The notes below the pieces were generated by a model. That model saw nothing but the letters and a program-made list of their open reading frames with translations, did not search any database and was not told the DNA's origin. Of a DNA stretch of 50,851 bases, positions 1 through 9,260 are shown piece by piece (positions within the stretch are counted from its first letter, which is position 1; each line of letters begins with the position of its first letter). The translations under genes were made by a program, and so were the position numbers. This stretch comes from Archangium violaceum Cb vi76 (GTDB taxonomy: Bacteria > Myxococcota > Myxococcia > Myxococcales > Myxococcaceae), in contig NZ_JPMI01000234.1 in assembly GCF_000733295.1 (NCBI RefSeq), forward strand, positions 1 through 50,851, written 5' to 3'.

Positions 1-801
1 GGGGACGGCACCACCACCAACCGCCTGGCGCCCGTGAAGGTGGCGAGCCTCAGCGGCATCATCGACATCGCCACGGGCTCCTATCACACGCTGGCGCTCA
101 AGAGCGATGGCACCGTCTGGACCTGGGGCCAGAATACCTCGGGCCAACTGGGGGACGGCACCACCACCACCCGTCTGACGCCGGTGAAGGTGACGAGCCT
201 CACCGCGGTGACCGGCATCGCCGGGGGGCTGGCCCACTCGGTGGCGTTGAGGAGTGACGGGACCGTCCGGGCCTGGGGCTCCAACAGCGATGGTCAGCTG
301 GGAGATGGCACCACCACCAACCGTCTGACGCCAGTGACGGTGTCCGGCCTCACCGGTGTCACCGCCGTCACCACGGGCTATGAACATTCGCTGGCGCTGC
401 GGAGCGACGGGACCGTCCGGGCCTGGGGCAACAACGGCTATGGCGCCCTGGGAGATGGCACCATCACCAACCGGCTGACGCCGGTGACGGTCTCGGGCCT
501 CAGCGGCATTACCCACATCGCCGCGTTCCATCACTCGGTGGCGCTGAAGAGCGATGGAACGGTCCGCACCTGGGGCTGGAATGTCCATGGCCAGATCTGT
601 GATGGGACGACCAACAACCGGTTGACGCCCTACCTGGTGCCGGGTGTCACCAGCGTCACCAGCGTCGATGCGGCCGGCGCTCACACGCTGGCGCTGAGGG
701 GAGATGGCACCGCCAGGTCCTGTGGCTGGAACGCCTATGGCCAGGTGGGGGATGGGACGACCACCAACCGGTTGTCGCCGGCGTCGGTGGTGGGCCTCTG
801 A
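1..801 (+). CDS. RCC1-repeat (beta-propeller) protein, 5' end outside window
   Basis: The frame is open from the first base, so the gene begins before the window; 266 residues are visible up to the TGA at 799-801. The protein is a run of about five RCC1-type repeats of roughly 50 residues, each with the pattern HSxALxSDGTVRxWGxN followed by GQLGDGTTTNRLTPV. Such repeats form the blades of a seven-bladed beta-propeller. In myxobacteria these proteins are usually large, exported and of unknown partner. The repeats are nearly identical at DNA level, which suggests recent internal duplication. No catalytic residues are visible, so the function is a binding scaffold at most. The last repeat is complete, so the C-terminus is probably native. 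Confidence 0.9.
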   Translation, partial: GDGTTTNRLAPVKVASLSGIIDIATGSYHTLALKSDGTVWTWGQNTSGQLGDGTTTTRLTPVKVTSLTAVTGIAGGLAHSVALRSDGTVRAWGSNSDGQLGDGTTTNRLTPVTVSGLTGVTAVTTGYEHSLALRSDGTVRAWGNNGYGALGDGTITNRLTPVTVSGLSGITHIAAFHHSVALKSDGTVRTWGWNVHGQICDGTTNNRLTPYLVPGVTSVTSVDAAGAHTLALRGDGTARSCGWNAYGQVGDGTTTNRLSPASVVGL

Positions 802-864
802 GCCATCGGAACAAAGTCCTTTCAGGGGTTGGGTGAGTCCGCCTTCCGGGCGCGCTCTTCACGA

Positions 865-887
865 ACTTGTCCAACTGTCGGACAAGT
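865..887. other. Perfect inverted repeat in the intergenic region
   Basis: ACTTGTCC (865-872) and GGACAAGT (880-887) form a perfect 8-bp stem with a 7-nt loop. It lies 64 bp after the RCC1 gene stop and about 130 bp from the stop of the convergent hydrolase gene. There is no T-run next to it, so it is a weak candidate for a bidirectional terminator or a protein-binding palindrome. Nothing else is recognised between 802 and 1020. Confidence 0.45.
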
Positions 888-1020
888 CTGGCGAGACCGT
901 GCCCGGAGGGCTCCCTCCTGCTTTCGAGCTGAGGACAGACCCCTGAACGGACTGACTTCGAAATGACGAGCGCGGCCAACGCACGGGGGGTGAGGGAGGC
1001 GGGCAAGCACTACCTGAGTC

Positions 1021-1836
1021 TCAGCCTGCCAGGCGGCGCGCGAAGAATGAGAGGATCTCATCCCGGGCGGCGCGGGTCGGTTCGCCCTCCGCATCGATGA
1101 GGTGTGCCGTCACCACGCTGTGCGGGCCACCGACGACGCGCTTGAAGAACGGCGGGGGCTCGGGATTCGCGGCCTCATCGGGGAGGACCTTCGCGACGAA
1201 ACGGTCTCCGAGCGCGGCGGTGTAGGCCGCGAACCGTTGCGCCGTGCAGAAGCGATCTCCCGCGAACCGGTAGCCAAGAACCGTCAGGTCCTCGCGCTCG
1301 AGACGCTCCTTCACCTGCGCGAGCTCCTCGGGGGCGAGCTGGATTCCCCCTGGATTGTTCAGCGGCAGCGAGGGCTGGCAGAGCACCGGGGCGAGCATCG
1401 AGGGCTCGAGCATCATGCTGAGCGCGAAGTTGCCGGTGAAGCACATGCCAATGGCACCCACGCCCCGGCCACCGCACTGCTCGTGGGCGAGGCTCGCCAG
1501 CGCGCGCAGCCACCGCGTGACGGGGCTCGACTCATTCGCCGCGAACGCGCGGAACTCGGCGCTGACGCATGCGCGCTGGAGCACGGCCGCTCCCTCCTCC
1601 GCATCCGGGAAGGCGCCGTCGCGCCCGAAGAGCGATGGCATGTAGATGGTGAAGCCGGCGTCCCGGACCCAGCGGCTGAAGCGCGCGACGTGCGGGCTGA
1701 TGCCTGGCATCTCCGCCATGACGATCACCGCCGGGCCGGTGCCGGCGACGTAGACCCCCTTGGTGTTTCCGAGCAGTGTGATGGAGCGGCGCTCGAAGTC
1801 GTCGAGCGGCTCATCCGCCATGGGTTGCTTGAGCAT
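1021..1836 (-). CDS. Dienelactone hydrolase family protein
   Basis: A 271-residue alpha/beta hydrolase of dienelactone hydrolase size. The nucleophile elbow reads GMCFTG, with cysteine rather than serine, as in true dienelactone hydrolases, and the catalytic histidine is probably the one in GGPHSV near the C-terminus. The early segment VYVAGTGPAVIVMAEMPG is typical of the family. I took the ATG at 1836; a second in-frame ATG at 1821 is possible, and the open frame continues upstream only as the shadow of the divergent gene. It is divergent from the GlxA-type regulator at 1909 with a 72-bp gap, suggesting that the regulator controls it. The substrate is unknown; these enzymes cleave cyclic or small esters in the cytoplasm. 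Confidence 0.85.
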   Translation of the reverse strand: MLKQPMADEPLDDFERRSITLLGNTKGVYVAGTGPAVIVMAEMPGISPHVARFSRWVRDAGFTIYMPSLFGRDGAFPDAEEGAAVLQRACVSAEFRAFAANESSPVTRWLRALASLAHEQCGGRGVGAIGMCFTGNFALSMMLEPSMLAPVLCQPSLPLNNPGGIQLAPEELAQVKERLEREDLTVLGYRFAGDRFCTAQRFAAYTAALGDRFVAKVLPDEAANPEPPPFFKRVVGGPHSVVTAHLIDAEGEPTRAARDEILSFFARRLAG

Positions 1837-1908
1837 GAGAAGAGCATGGCGCCTCGCGTCCTCGCGCCCAAGTGGCAGGACTGACAATCTTCGGTCTAAT
1901 CTTGCCAG

Positions 1909-2922
1909 ATGTTGATCACACACCTGGCCTTCGACGGAGTCGCGGATGGTCCGATGGGCGTGGCCCTCGACATCGTGGGGACCGCGACGCGGGTGGTGCG
2001 AGCGGGGCTCGTGGCGCTGCCCAAGGGCCGCCAGGCACCGCGCCAGCGTGTGGTGTCGGTGGATGGCGAGCCTGTCCGCACGGCGGCGGGACGCACGCTC
2101 GCGGTGGATGGCGCTCTGGGCCTGCGCGGACTGGGAGCGGGTGATGTCCTGGTGCTGCCGGGGCTCGGGATGGCGACGGCGCCCGAGATCGCCGCTGGGC
2201 TCGAGCGCCCGGACATCGTGCGCGGAGCGGAGCTGGTGGCGCGTGCGGCCGCGAAGGGAGTGCTCGTCGCCGCGTCCTGCTCGGCGACTTTTGTTCTCGC
2301 GGCCTCGCGAGTGCTCGATGGCCGGCGGGCGACGACGACCTGGTGGCTGGGCCCGGTGTTCACCCAGCGCTTTCCGCGCGTGACCCTGTGCTCGGACCGC
2401 ATGGTGGTCGAGTCGGGCGGCGTCTTCACCGCGGGCGCCGCGCTCGCGCATGCCGACCTCATGCTGGCGATCCTGGCCCACACCTCGAGCCCCTCGGTCG
2501 CGCACACGGTCGCCAGGTATCTCGTCCTCGACGAACGCCCGTCACAGGCGCGCTACATGGTGCTGGACCATCTCGGCAGCTCGGACCCGGTGATTCGTCA
2601 GCTCGAGTCCTTCGTCACTTCGAACCTCGAACGGCAGAGCAGCATCGACGAGATGGCTCGGGCCACGGCCACGTCGCCCCGTACGCTCGCGCGAAGGGTG
2701 GCGAAGGGGCTGGGGATGACGCCCCAACAGTTCGCACAGCGACTGCGGGTCGCCCAGGCGGTCCACCTGCTCGAGACGACGCAGCACCCCGTCGAGGAGG
2801 TGGCGGCGCGTGTCGGTTACGCCGACCCGGCCGCGTTCCGGCGCGTTTTCCGCCGAGAGACCGGGGAGACGCCGCGCGCGCGACGCACGCGCTCGATGCT
2901 CCGGGACTTCCGTGATGGTTGA
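1909..2922 (+). CDS. GlxA-family AraC-type transcriptional regulator (DJ-1/PfpI + HTH)
   Basis: A 337-residue protein of two parts. Residues 1 to about 190 form a DJ-1/PfpI class I glutamine amidotransferase-like domain, with the conserved cysteine in AASCSATF near residue 124. Residues about 215 to 325 hold two helix-turn-helix motifs of the AraC type, ending with the signature VAARVGYADPAAFRRVFRRE. The amidotransferase-like domain in this family is generally a ligand sensor rather than an enzyme. It is read away from the dienelactone hydrolase across a 72-bp gap, so it is the likely local regulator of that gene. Start ATG at 1909; the effector is unknown. Confidence 0.9.
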   Translation: MLITHLAFDGVADGPMGVALDIVGTATRVVRAGLVALPKGRQAPRQRVVSVDGEPVRTAAGRTLAVDGALGLRGLGAGDVLVLPGLGMATAPEIAAGLERPDIVRGAELVARAAAKGVLVAASCSATFVLAASRVLDGRRATTTWWLGPVFTQRFPRVTLCSDRMVVESGGVFTAGAALAHADLMLAILAHTSSPSVAHTVARYLVLDERPSQARYMVLDHLGSSDPVIRQLESFVTSNLERQSSIDEMARATATSPRTLARRVAKGLGMTPQQFAQRLRVAQAVHLLETTQHPVEEVAARVGYADPAAFRRVFRRETGETPRARRTRSMLRDFRDG

Positions 2923-3036
2923 GCACGCAGGGGGGCACTGTGTGATGCTGTACGTGTGTCCAGGCCTTGTGTAGGGGCCGTGTGATGTAGCCTGCGTCGG
3001 GTACCTGGCTGTTCCCCCTTGAGCCAAGGTGGTGCC

Positions 3037-3510
3037 GTGGGCATTTCAACGCGACTCACGTGGCTGTCCGCACTCCCGCGCCTGCTCGTGGTGGCTCTGC
3101 CCGTCCTCTGGGGCTGCAGCATCAATCATTACCAGCCGAGCCATTTTCAGTTCACCACCATTGTCAAGAAAACCAGAGCGGGACCGGGTGGCTGGCGGGC
3201 CGCGTGTATCCATGCGACCGTTATCAATAAATCGACCATGGAGCCCTATTTCTGTAACTTCGGCGTGGGAATGCCAATTGAGCACGGAGACGTCGGATTG
3301 ATATCCGAGCGGCTTGCTCAGCGAATCTCCGCCGATTGTGCCAACCAAGCGTTGCAGGAAGTGCTCGCCGCTCCTGCCTCTCCGCTTCCTGGACTTGTCT
3401 GCACGCAGTTCAGGAACACGTTTCAAGAGATCCTGAATCGCGCCATACTTGGCGCCAAGGTGACGGTTTTGTGCGAAGAGGAAACAAATCCCATCCAAGT
3501 TGGCTTCTAG
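3037..3510 (+). CDS. Hypothetical lipoprotein
   Basis: A 157-residue protein with an N-terminal basic and hydrophobic signal (RLLVVALPV) and a lipobox-like LWGC, placing the lipidated cysteine at residue 27. The mature part contains several cysteines (AACIH, YFCNFG, ISADCA, LVCTQF, VLCEE), which suggests disulfides in the envelope. I chose the GTG at 3037 because AAGGTGG lies just before it; a TTG at 3019 in the same frame has no such site. It is followed after 4 bp by the next gene, so the two form a unit. I recognise no family. Base composition is visibly lower in GC than that of the flanking hydrolase and helicase genes. Confidence 0.6.
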   Translation: MGISTRLTWLSALPRLLVVALPVLWGCSINHYQPSHFQFTTIVKKTRAGPGGWRAACIHATVINKSTMEPYFCNFGVGMPIEHGDVGLISERLAQRISADCANQALQEVLAAPASPLPGLVCTQFRNTFQEILNRAILGAKVTVLCEEETNPIQVGF

Positions 3511-3514
3511 GCCC

Positions 3515-4117
3515 ATGCCCATTTCGGCGGAAGAATTGCTGTCTATCGTCCAGCAGCACTGGCGTTCGGACCATGAATTTGACGATAAGCTGGAAAGGAG
3601 TCCTGAGCTGAAGAGGTTTCATGCCGTGTGGAAACAGGCACTCAAGAGGCACGAACAGTGGTGCGAGCTTATGGACGAGCTCAGAGCGGCGCTTCCGTAC
3701 CTCAATATCGGGGATGCCACGGCCACCTGTGACTCCAGCTTCAAATGTATAGTGTATACGAACCGGGAGCCCGTGTCCTCGGACCCACAGGAAGGGGGGG
3801 CGCGATCGCGCCGCTGGACGGTTGTCGGCTGCCTGAGCGTCCTGGCGCCTGTCTATACTGTTTATGGCGTGCAGTACGACTACAAAGGTCGAGAGGTGCG
3901 TGGTGCTGCGAGGGTCTTCTTTGAGCCGCTTCCGGCTCAGATGCAGGCGCTCGCGCAAGTCGTTGCCAGAAAGATCGAATCCAGGTACGGGGCCGAGGCT
4001 CTTCCTCGCAAGATCGCCGAGACCCAAGTCCCACTGATCGTGCATCGGAAGGAGCCGCCCGAGACCACGCTCTTTCACGCGCTCTTCACACCCGAGCCTG
4101 AAAACCTGCCGCTCTAG
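3515..4117 (+). CDS. Hypothetical protein
   Basis: A 200-residue predicted cytoplasmic protein without signal or membrane segment. Its first half is helical and charged (PMPISAEELLSIVQQHWR onward); its second half looks like beta strands (RWTVVGCLSVLAPVYTVYG) followed by a helix. The ATG at 3515 lies 4 bp after the stop of the lipoprotein gene; a TTG at 3500 would overlap that gene, and neither has a good ribosome site. The pairing of an exported lipoprotein with a small cytoplasmic partner resembles toxin/immunity pairs in this group, but neither protein has a motif that supports this. Function unknown. Confidence 0.55.
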   Translation: MPISAEELLSIVQQHWRSDHEFDDKLERSPELKRFHAVWKQALKRHEQWCELMDELRAALPYLNIGDATATCDSSFKCIVYTNREPVSSDPQEGGARSRRWTVVGCLSVLAPVYTVYGVQYDYKGREVRGAARVFFEPLPAQMQALAQVVARKIESRYGAEALPRKIAETQVPLIVHRKEPPETTLFHALFTPEPENLPL

Positions 4118-4245
4118 CGCCGCTTCGAGGAGCCCCCGCCCGGGCTCTCCATGGCTCCCACTTTCCGACGGCCGCCCACCCCACGGGCGGGCGTGCGCAT
4201 TGACGCCCCTCCTAAACCGGTGTTCAGTCTGAGGGAGAGAGCGCC

Positions 4246-7200
4246 ATGGCCCCCCAGATTGCCCTCGATTTCGTCACGTCGTCCCAGAAGCCCGTGCATC
4301 CGGCCCTCGAGCCGTTCCACCCGGTGGTACAGCGGTGGTTCACCGAGCGGCTCGGCGAGCCCTCGCGCCCCCAGGTGGAGGGCTGGCCCCTCATCCAGGC
4401 GCAGCAGGATGTGCTGATCGCCGCCCCCACGGGCAGCGGCAAGACACTCACGGCCTTCCTGGCGGCCCTGGACCGGCTCTTCCGCCTCGCCCTGGAGGGG
4501 CGCCTGGAGGACCGGACGCAGGTGCTGTACGTGTCGCCGCTCAAGGCGCTGGGCAACGATGTGCAGAAGAACCTGCTGCAGCCGTTGGAGGAACTGGTGC
4601 AGCGGGCGCGGGCGGCGGGCTTCTCGCCGCAGGAGCTGCGGGTACAGGTGCGCACGGGGGACACCTCGGCGTCCGAGCGCGCGCAGATGGTGCGCCGGCC
4701 GCCGCACATCCTCATCACCACGCCGGAGTCCATCTACCTGTACCTGACGGCGGACCGGGCGAGGGCCACGCTGCGCTCGGTGCGGACGGTCATCGTGGAT
4801 GAGATCCACGCGCTGGCGCGGGACAAGCGGGGCAGCCACTTCGCGCTGTCGCTGGAGCGGTTGAAGGCGCTCACGGAGGTGCGTCCGCAGCTCATCGGCC
4901 TGTCGGCGACGCAGAAGCCACTGGAGGCCATCGCCGGCTTCCTGACGGGGGAGCGGGCGGAGGAGTGCCGGTTGGTGCAGGTGGGGCACCAGCGGCCGTG
5001 GGACCTGCGGGTGGAGATACCGGACGCGGAGCTGGGCTCGCTGGCCACGAACGAGATGTGGGGCCAGGTGTATGACCGGCTGGTGCAGTTGTCGGGGGAG
5101 CACCGCACGACGCTCGTCTTCGTGAACACGCGGAAGATGGCGGAGCGGGTGGCGCACGACCTGGGCGAGCGGCTGGGGGAGGACAAGGTCGCGGCGCACC
5201 ACGGCAGCATGTCGAGGGAGATGCGGCTGTCGGCGGAGGAGCGGCTGAAGGCAGGGCAGCTCTCGGTGATGGTGGCCACGGCGTCGCTCGAGCTGGGCAT
5301 CGACGTGGGCAACGTGGACCTGGTGGTGCAACTGGGGACCACGCGCTCCATCTCGGTGCTGTTGCAGCGGGTGGGCCGAGCGGGCCACTACAAGGGAGGA
5401 ATCTCGAAGGGCATCCTCATCGCGATGACGCGCGACGAGCTGATGGAGTGCGTCGGGCTGCTGAACGCGGTGCGCGAGGGGGACCTGGACGCGGTCCGGA
5501 TTCCGGAGAAGCCGCTGGACGTGCTGGCGCAGCAGGTGGTGGCGGCGTGCGCGTGCGAGGAGTGGGACGAGCGGGCGTTGTACAGCCTGCTCCGCCGGGC
5601 GTACCCGTACCGGCACCTGACGTACGAGGAGTACGAGAAGGTGCTGGAGACGCTCTCGGAGGGCGTGTCGCTGAGGCGGGGGAGGGCGGGGGTGCACCTG
5701 CACCGGGACCGGGTGAACCAGCGGCTGAAGGCGCGGCGGGGCGTGCGGATCACGGCGCTCACGAATGGAGGAGCGATTCCGGACACGTTCACCTTCAACG
5801 TGGTGGCGGAGCCGGAGGGGAAGGTGGTGGGGACGCTGGACGAGGACTTCGCGGTGGAGTCGACGCCGGGGGACATCTTCCTGCTGGGGACGACGGCGTG
5901 GAGGATCCAGCGGGTGATGGGGGCGTCGGTGATGGTGGAGAACGCGCACGGGCAGCCGCCGACGGTGCCGTTCTGGCGAGGTGAGGCGCCGGGCCGCACG
6001 GACGAGCTGAGCGTGCACGTGGGGCGGCTGCGCGAGGAGCTGACGGCGCGGAAGGACGCGGCCCTGTTCCTGGAGAAGGAGCTGAGGGTACCGCCGCCGG
6101 CGGTGGACGCGCTCCTGGCGTACTTGAGGGCGGGTCAGCAGGTGTTGGGGGCGGTGCCGAGCCACACGACGATTGTCGCCGAGCGCTTCTTCGACGAGGC
6201 GGGAGGGATGCAGCTCATCCTCCACGCGCCGTTCGGGAGCCGGGTGAACCGGGCGTGGGGACTGGCGTTGCGCAAGCGCTTCTGCCGCACGTTCGACTTC
6301 GAGCTTCAGGCGGCGGCGACGGAGGATGGCCTGCTGTTGTCGCTGGGTGAGCAGCACTCGTTCCCATTGGAGGACATCTTCCAGTTCCTGAATCCGGAGA
6401 ACGTGGAGGAGGTGCTGGTGCAGGCGGTGTTGCAGGTGCCGCTGTTCGGGACGCGCTTCCGGTGGAACGCGACGCGGGCGCTGTCACTGTCACGGTTCTC
6501 TGGGGGCAAGCGGGTGGCGCCGAACCTCCAGCGGGCGAGGAGCGAGGACCTGCTGGCGGCGGTGTTCCCGGCGCAGGTGGGGTGCCAGGACAACCATGGA
6601 GGAGCGGACGTCGAGCTGCCGGACCATCCGCTGGTGAAGCAGACGATGGAGGACTGCCTTCGCGAGGCGATGGATATCGAGGGCCTGCGCGAGGTGTTGA
6701 GGAGGATGAAGGACGGGCGCATCAAGCTGGTGGCGAAGGACGTGCCGGAGCCGAGCCTGTTCGCGCACCAGATGGTGAACAGCCAGCCGTACACGTTCCT
6801 GGACGACGCACCGGCGGAGGAGCGGCGGGTGCGCAACGTGGTGCTGAGGCGGACGCTGCCGGCGGAGGACGCGGCATCGTTCGGGGCGCTGGATGCGGAC
6901 GCCATCGACCAGGTGGTGAGGGACGCGGCGCCGCCGATGCGGGACGAGGATGAACTGCACGACGCGCTGCTGCAACTGGTGTTGCTGCCGGAGAATGAGG
7001 TGCCGGGACGTTTCGTCTCGAGCCTGCTGGCGCAGCGGCGGGTGGCGTGGCTGGAGGTGGGAGGGAGGCGGTTCCTGGTGCCGGCGGAGCGGCAGAGCGC
7101 GATTCGAGCGCTCTTCCCCGAGGTGCCATTGCAACCGGAGCTACAGCCGTTGCCGGGAGACAAGCCGGTGGAGCGGGAAGCGGCGGTGCAGCAGGTGGTG

Positions 7201-8682
7201 CGAGGGTGGATGGAGTTGCTGGGACCGACGACTGCGGGAGAACTGGCGGAGCAGACAGCATTGGACGAGTCCGAGGTCTTCCTGTCGTTGCACCAGTTGG
7301 AGGCGACGGGAGGAATCCTGAGAGGCCGTTTCCGCCCCTTCATCCCCCATCACCAGGAACAACAGTCACAGTCCCAATCAGGGCCACACCTGCGGACACA
7401 ACCCCTCTCCCCCCGGGAGAGGGACGGGGTGAGGGTATCGGAGACCCCGGGTTCCACCCCGGCCGTGGTGGAGTGGTGCGATCGGCGTCTCCTGCAGCGA
7501 ATCCACCGGCTCACCGTGGGACGCCTGCGCAAGGAGATCGAACCGCTCAGCGCCCAGGACTTCATGCGCTTCCTCTTCCGGTGGCACCACTTGGAGGAGC
7601 TGGACGCGCTGCGAGGCTCAACGGGCCTCTCGAAAGCCATCACCCTGCTGCAGGGCTACGAAGCGCCCGCGTCGGCCTGGGAGCGCTACCTGCTGCCCGC
7701 GCGGATGAAGGGCTATCTGGGAGATCTGCTGGAGCGGGCCTGCTACTCGGGCGAAGTGGCCTGGGGTCGACTCACCCAGAAGGACGCGAAGCCCGTGCCC
7801 GGCCCGCGCCGGGGAGCCCCCGCCACGCCTCCCGAACCCGAGCCCACCCGCTCCCGAGCGGCGACACCGAACCGCAACGCGAGCCTGACCTTCGTGCGGC
7901 GAGAGGACCTGGACTGGATGCTCTCGGCGGCGAGGCCGAACGCGGTGCTGTCGGACGGGGGCGTGTGGGTGCCACCGGACCTGTCGGGGCCGGCGAAGGA
8001 CGTGGTGGCGGTGCTGGAGCAGCGAGGCGCGTGCTTCTTCAACGACCTCTGCTCTCGCTCCCGGCGTCTGCCCGCGGAGGTGGAGGACGCGCTGTGGGAA
8101 CTGGTGGCGCGAGGCCTCGTGACAGCGGACGCGGTGCAGAACCTGCGAGTGCTGCAGAGCCCGGCACAGCGCAAGCGGCAGAAGCTGTTGCAGCGAGGAG
8201 GCCCGGGCCGCTGGAGCCTGCTGGTGCCCTCGGAGCCGAAGGCCGAGGACGAAGTCCGGGAGTCACTGGCCCGGCTGTTCCTCCAGCGCTACGGCATCGT
8301 CTGGAGGGACCTGGTGATGCGTGAGTCACTGACGCCCTCGTGGCGCGAGCTGCTGTACGTGTACCGGCGGATGGAGGCGCGGGGAGAAATCCGCGGAGGG
8401 CGCTTCGTGGCGGGCTTCGTGGGAGAGCAGTTCGCGCTCCCGGAGGCGGTGGACGTGGCACGAGCGGTGCGTCGGCAGGCGCCCTCGGGAGTGAGGGTGC
8501 AGCTCTCGGCGGTGGACCCACTCAACCTCACGGGAGTGGTGACACCGGGTCCGCGAGTGCCGGCGACGGTGAGCAACGTCGTCACCTACGTGGACGGAGT
8601 GCCGCAGGGCTTCGACGCGCAGGGGGACGACGAGGACACCGAGGAGGAGTCCGGACCCGGCGAGACGGCCCAGGCCAACTGA
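4246..8682 (+). CDS. lhr: Lhr-type DEAD/DEAH-box helicase
   Basis: A 1,478-residue superfamily 2 helicase of the large Lhr type. Walker A is APTGSGKT (residues 60-67), the DEAD-like box is DEIH (185-188), and motif III GLSAT and the TTPES motif are present. The second RecA domain carries ATASLELGIDVGNVD and QRVGRAGH. After residue about 450 follow the Lhr winged-helix region and the long C-terminal part ending at about 1,478. Lhr proteins translocate on single-stranded DNA and unwind DNA-RNA hybrids, with a proposed role in DNA repair. The ATG at 4246 follows GAGGGAGAGA. A low-complexity stretch at about residues 1,035-1,075 is encoded by a REP-like repeat at 7402-7436 and separates GRFRPF from VEWCDRRLL. 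The stop is 2 bp from that of the convergent gene at 8685. Confidence 0.92.
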   Translation: MAPQIALDFVTSSQKPVHPALEPFHPVVQRWFTERLGEPSRPQVEGWPLIQAQQDVLIAAPTGSGKTLTAFLAALDRLFRLALEGRLEDRTQVLYVSPLKALGNDVQKNLLQPLEELVQRARAAGFSPQELRVQVRTGDTSASERAQMVRRPPHILITTPESIYLYLTADRARATLRSVRTVIVDEIHALARDKRGSHFALSLERLKALTEVRPQLIGLSATQKPLEAIAGFLTGERAEECRLVQVGHQRPWDLRVEIPDAELGSLATNEMWGQVYDRLVQLSGEHRTTLVFVNTRKMAERVAHDLGERLGEDKVAAHHGSMSREMRLSAEERLKAGQLSVMVATASLELGIDVGNVDLVVQLGTTRSISVLLQRVGRAGHYKGGISKGILIAMTRDELMECVGLLNAVREGDLDAVRIPEKPLDVLAQQVVAACACEEWDERALYSLLRRAYPYRHLTYEEYEKVLETLSEGVSLRRGRAGVHLHRDRVNQRLKARRGVRITALTNGGAIPDTFTFNVVAEPEGKVVGTLDEDFAVESTPGDIFLLGTTAWRIQRVMGASVMVENAHGQPPTVPFWRGEAPGRTDELSVHVGRLREELTARKDAALFLEKELRVPPPAVDALLAYLRAGQQVLGAVPSHTTIVAERFFDEAGGMQLILHAPFGSRVNRAWGLALRKRFCRTFDFELQAAATEDGLLLSLGEQHSFPLEDIFQFLNPENVEEVLVQAVLQVPLFGTRFRWNATRALSLSRFSGGKRVAPNLQRARSEDLLAAVFPAQVGCQDNHGGADVELPDHPLVKQTMEDCLREAMDIEGLREVLRRMKDGRIKLVAKDVPEPSLFAHQMVNSQPYTFLDDAPAEERRVRNVVLRRTLPAEDAASFGALDADAIDQVVRDAAPPMRDEDELHDALLQLVLLPENEVPGRFVSSLLAQRRVAWLEVGGRRFLVPAERQSAIRALFPEVPLQPELQPLPGDKPVEREAAVQQVVRGWMELLGPTTAGELAEQTALDESEVFLSLHQLEATGGILRGRFRPFIPHHQEQQSQSQSGPHLRTQPLSPRERDGVRVSETPGSTPAVVEWCDRRLLQRIHRLTVGRLRKEIEPLSAQDFMRFLFRWHHLEELDALRGSTGLSKAITLLQGYEAPASAWERYLLPARMKGYLGDLLERACYSGEVAWGRLTQKDAKPVPGPRRGAPATPPEPEPTRSRAATPNRNASLTFVRREDLDWMLSAARPNAVLSDGGVWVPPDLSGPAKDVVAVLEQRGACFFNDLCSRSRRLPAEVEDALWELVARGLVTADAVQNLRVLQSPAQRKRQKLLQRGGPGRWSLLVPSEPKAEDEVRESLARLFLQRYGIVWRDLVMRESLTPSWRELLYVYRRMEARGEIRGGRFVAGFVGEQFALPEAVDVARAVRRQAPSGVRVQLSAVDPLNLTGVVTPGPRVPATVSNVVTYVDGVPQGFDAQGDDEDTEEESGPGETAQAN
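7402..7436. repeat. REP-like palindromic repeat inside the lhr coding region (copy 1)
   Basis: A 35-nt GC-rich unit with CCCTCTCCCC facing GGGAGAGGG, followed by ACGGGGTGAGGGT. It differs by one base from the intergenic copy at 47666-47700 and is related to the copy at 43900-43933. Here it lies inside the helicase frame and is translated as LSPRERDGVRV without breaking the frame. Confidence 0.8.
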
Positions 8683-8684
8683 CT

Positions 8685-9248
8685 TCATTCGGAGGAACTG
8701 TTCGGGTCAGGGAGCAATCCCTCCCGTGCGGCCAGGCGTTTCGTGGTCTGTATTTCATCCTCGAGGTAGGTGTTTGGCTCGGGGAAGATTTGCTCCACCA
8801 GGACGCAGAGCCGAAGGGCCTTTTCCAGGGATTCTTTCGTCCGCTCGAGATTCCAATATCTGAGTTTGAAGAACCACGTATCCTCAAGCGTGGCCAATGC
8901 CTTCTGTTCTCCTTCTTCGTAGAGCTTCATCGCGCTCAGCGGGTCGTTCTGGAAGGTATCCAGGAAATTGCCCAGCTCCAGAACGACGGGAGCACTGCGG
9001 CCCGAACCCAGGATGGCCAGTTCGAGGAGGCGCTGGATTTCAGAGAATACCTCCTCCGGGCTTCTGCCGGGTTGGTCGATGACCTGTTGCAATCGGGCCA
9101 GATAGAGAAGGTTGGGGGTGAAGGCAGGACAGTCTTCCGCGAGCTCTCGGAGAAGTCTCAATTGCTCCGGGTTTCCTCGCTCGTGCTCACCGGCTTTTCT
9201 GGCCGTCTCGAATTTCTTGACCAGTTCCTCCACGCTGAGATGTGTCAT
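8685..9248 (-). CDS. Hypothetical all-helical (TPR-like) protein
   Basis: A 187-residue protein that appears entirely helical, with paired helices of TPR character (LLYLARLQQVI, APVVLELGNFLDTFQNDPLSAMKLYEEGEQKAL, TWFFKLRYWNL). There is no signal peptide, so it is probably cytoplasmic. It is the second gene of a leftward pair: the lipoprotein gene at 9261-9719 ends 12 bp upstream of its ATG (9248). A short lipoprotein followed by a small cytoplasmic helical protein is the arrangement of SitA toxin / SitI immunity pairs in myxobacteria, so an immunity role is possible, but I see no diagnostic motif. It could equally be a structural TPR partner. Confidence 0.6.
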   Translation of the reverse strand: MTHLSVEELVKKFETARKAGEHERGNPEQLRLLRELAEDCPAFTPNLLYLARLQQVIDQPGRSPEEVFSEIQRLLELAILGSGRSAPVVLELGNFLDTFQNDPLSAMKLYEEGEQKALATLEDTWFFKLRYWNLERTKESLEKALRLCVLVEQIFPEPNTYLEDEIQTTKRLAAREGLLPDPNSSSE

Positions 9249-9260
9249 GCGATTGCACCC

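Noticed and set aside
100-780. Regularly spaced near-identical DNA repeats, at first sight CRISPR-like
   Set aside because: The period of about 150 bases follows protein repeats (RCC1) in one open frame; the 'spacers' are conserved coding sequence too.
4114-6357. Long leftward open frame (747 codons) opposite the Lhr gene
   Set aside because: It is the antisense shadow of a GC-rich gene, with Arg/His/Leu/Pro-rich low-complexity translation and no family motifs.
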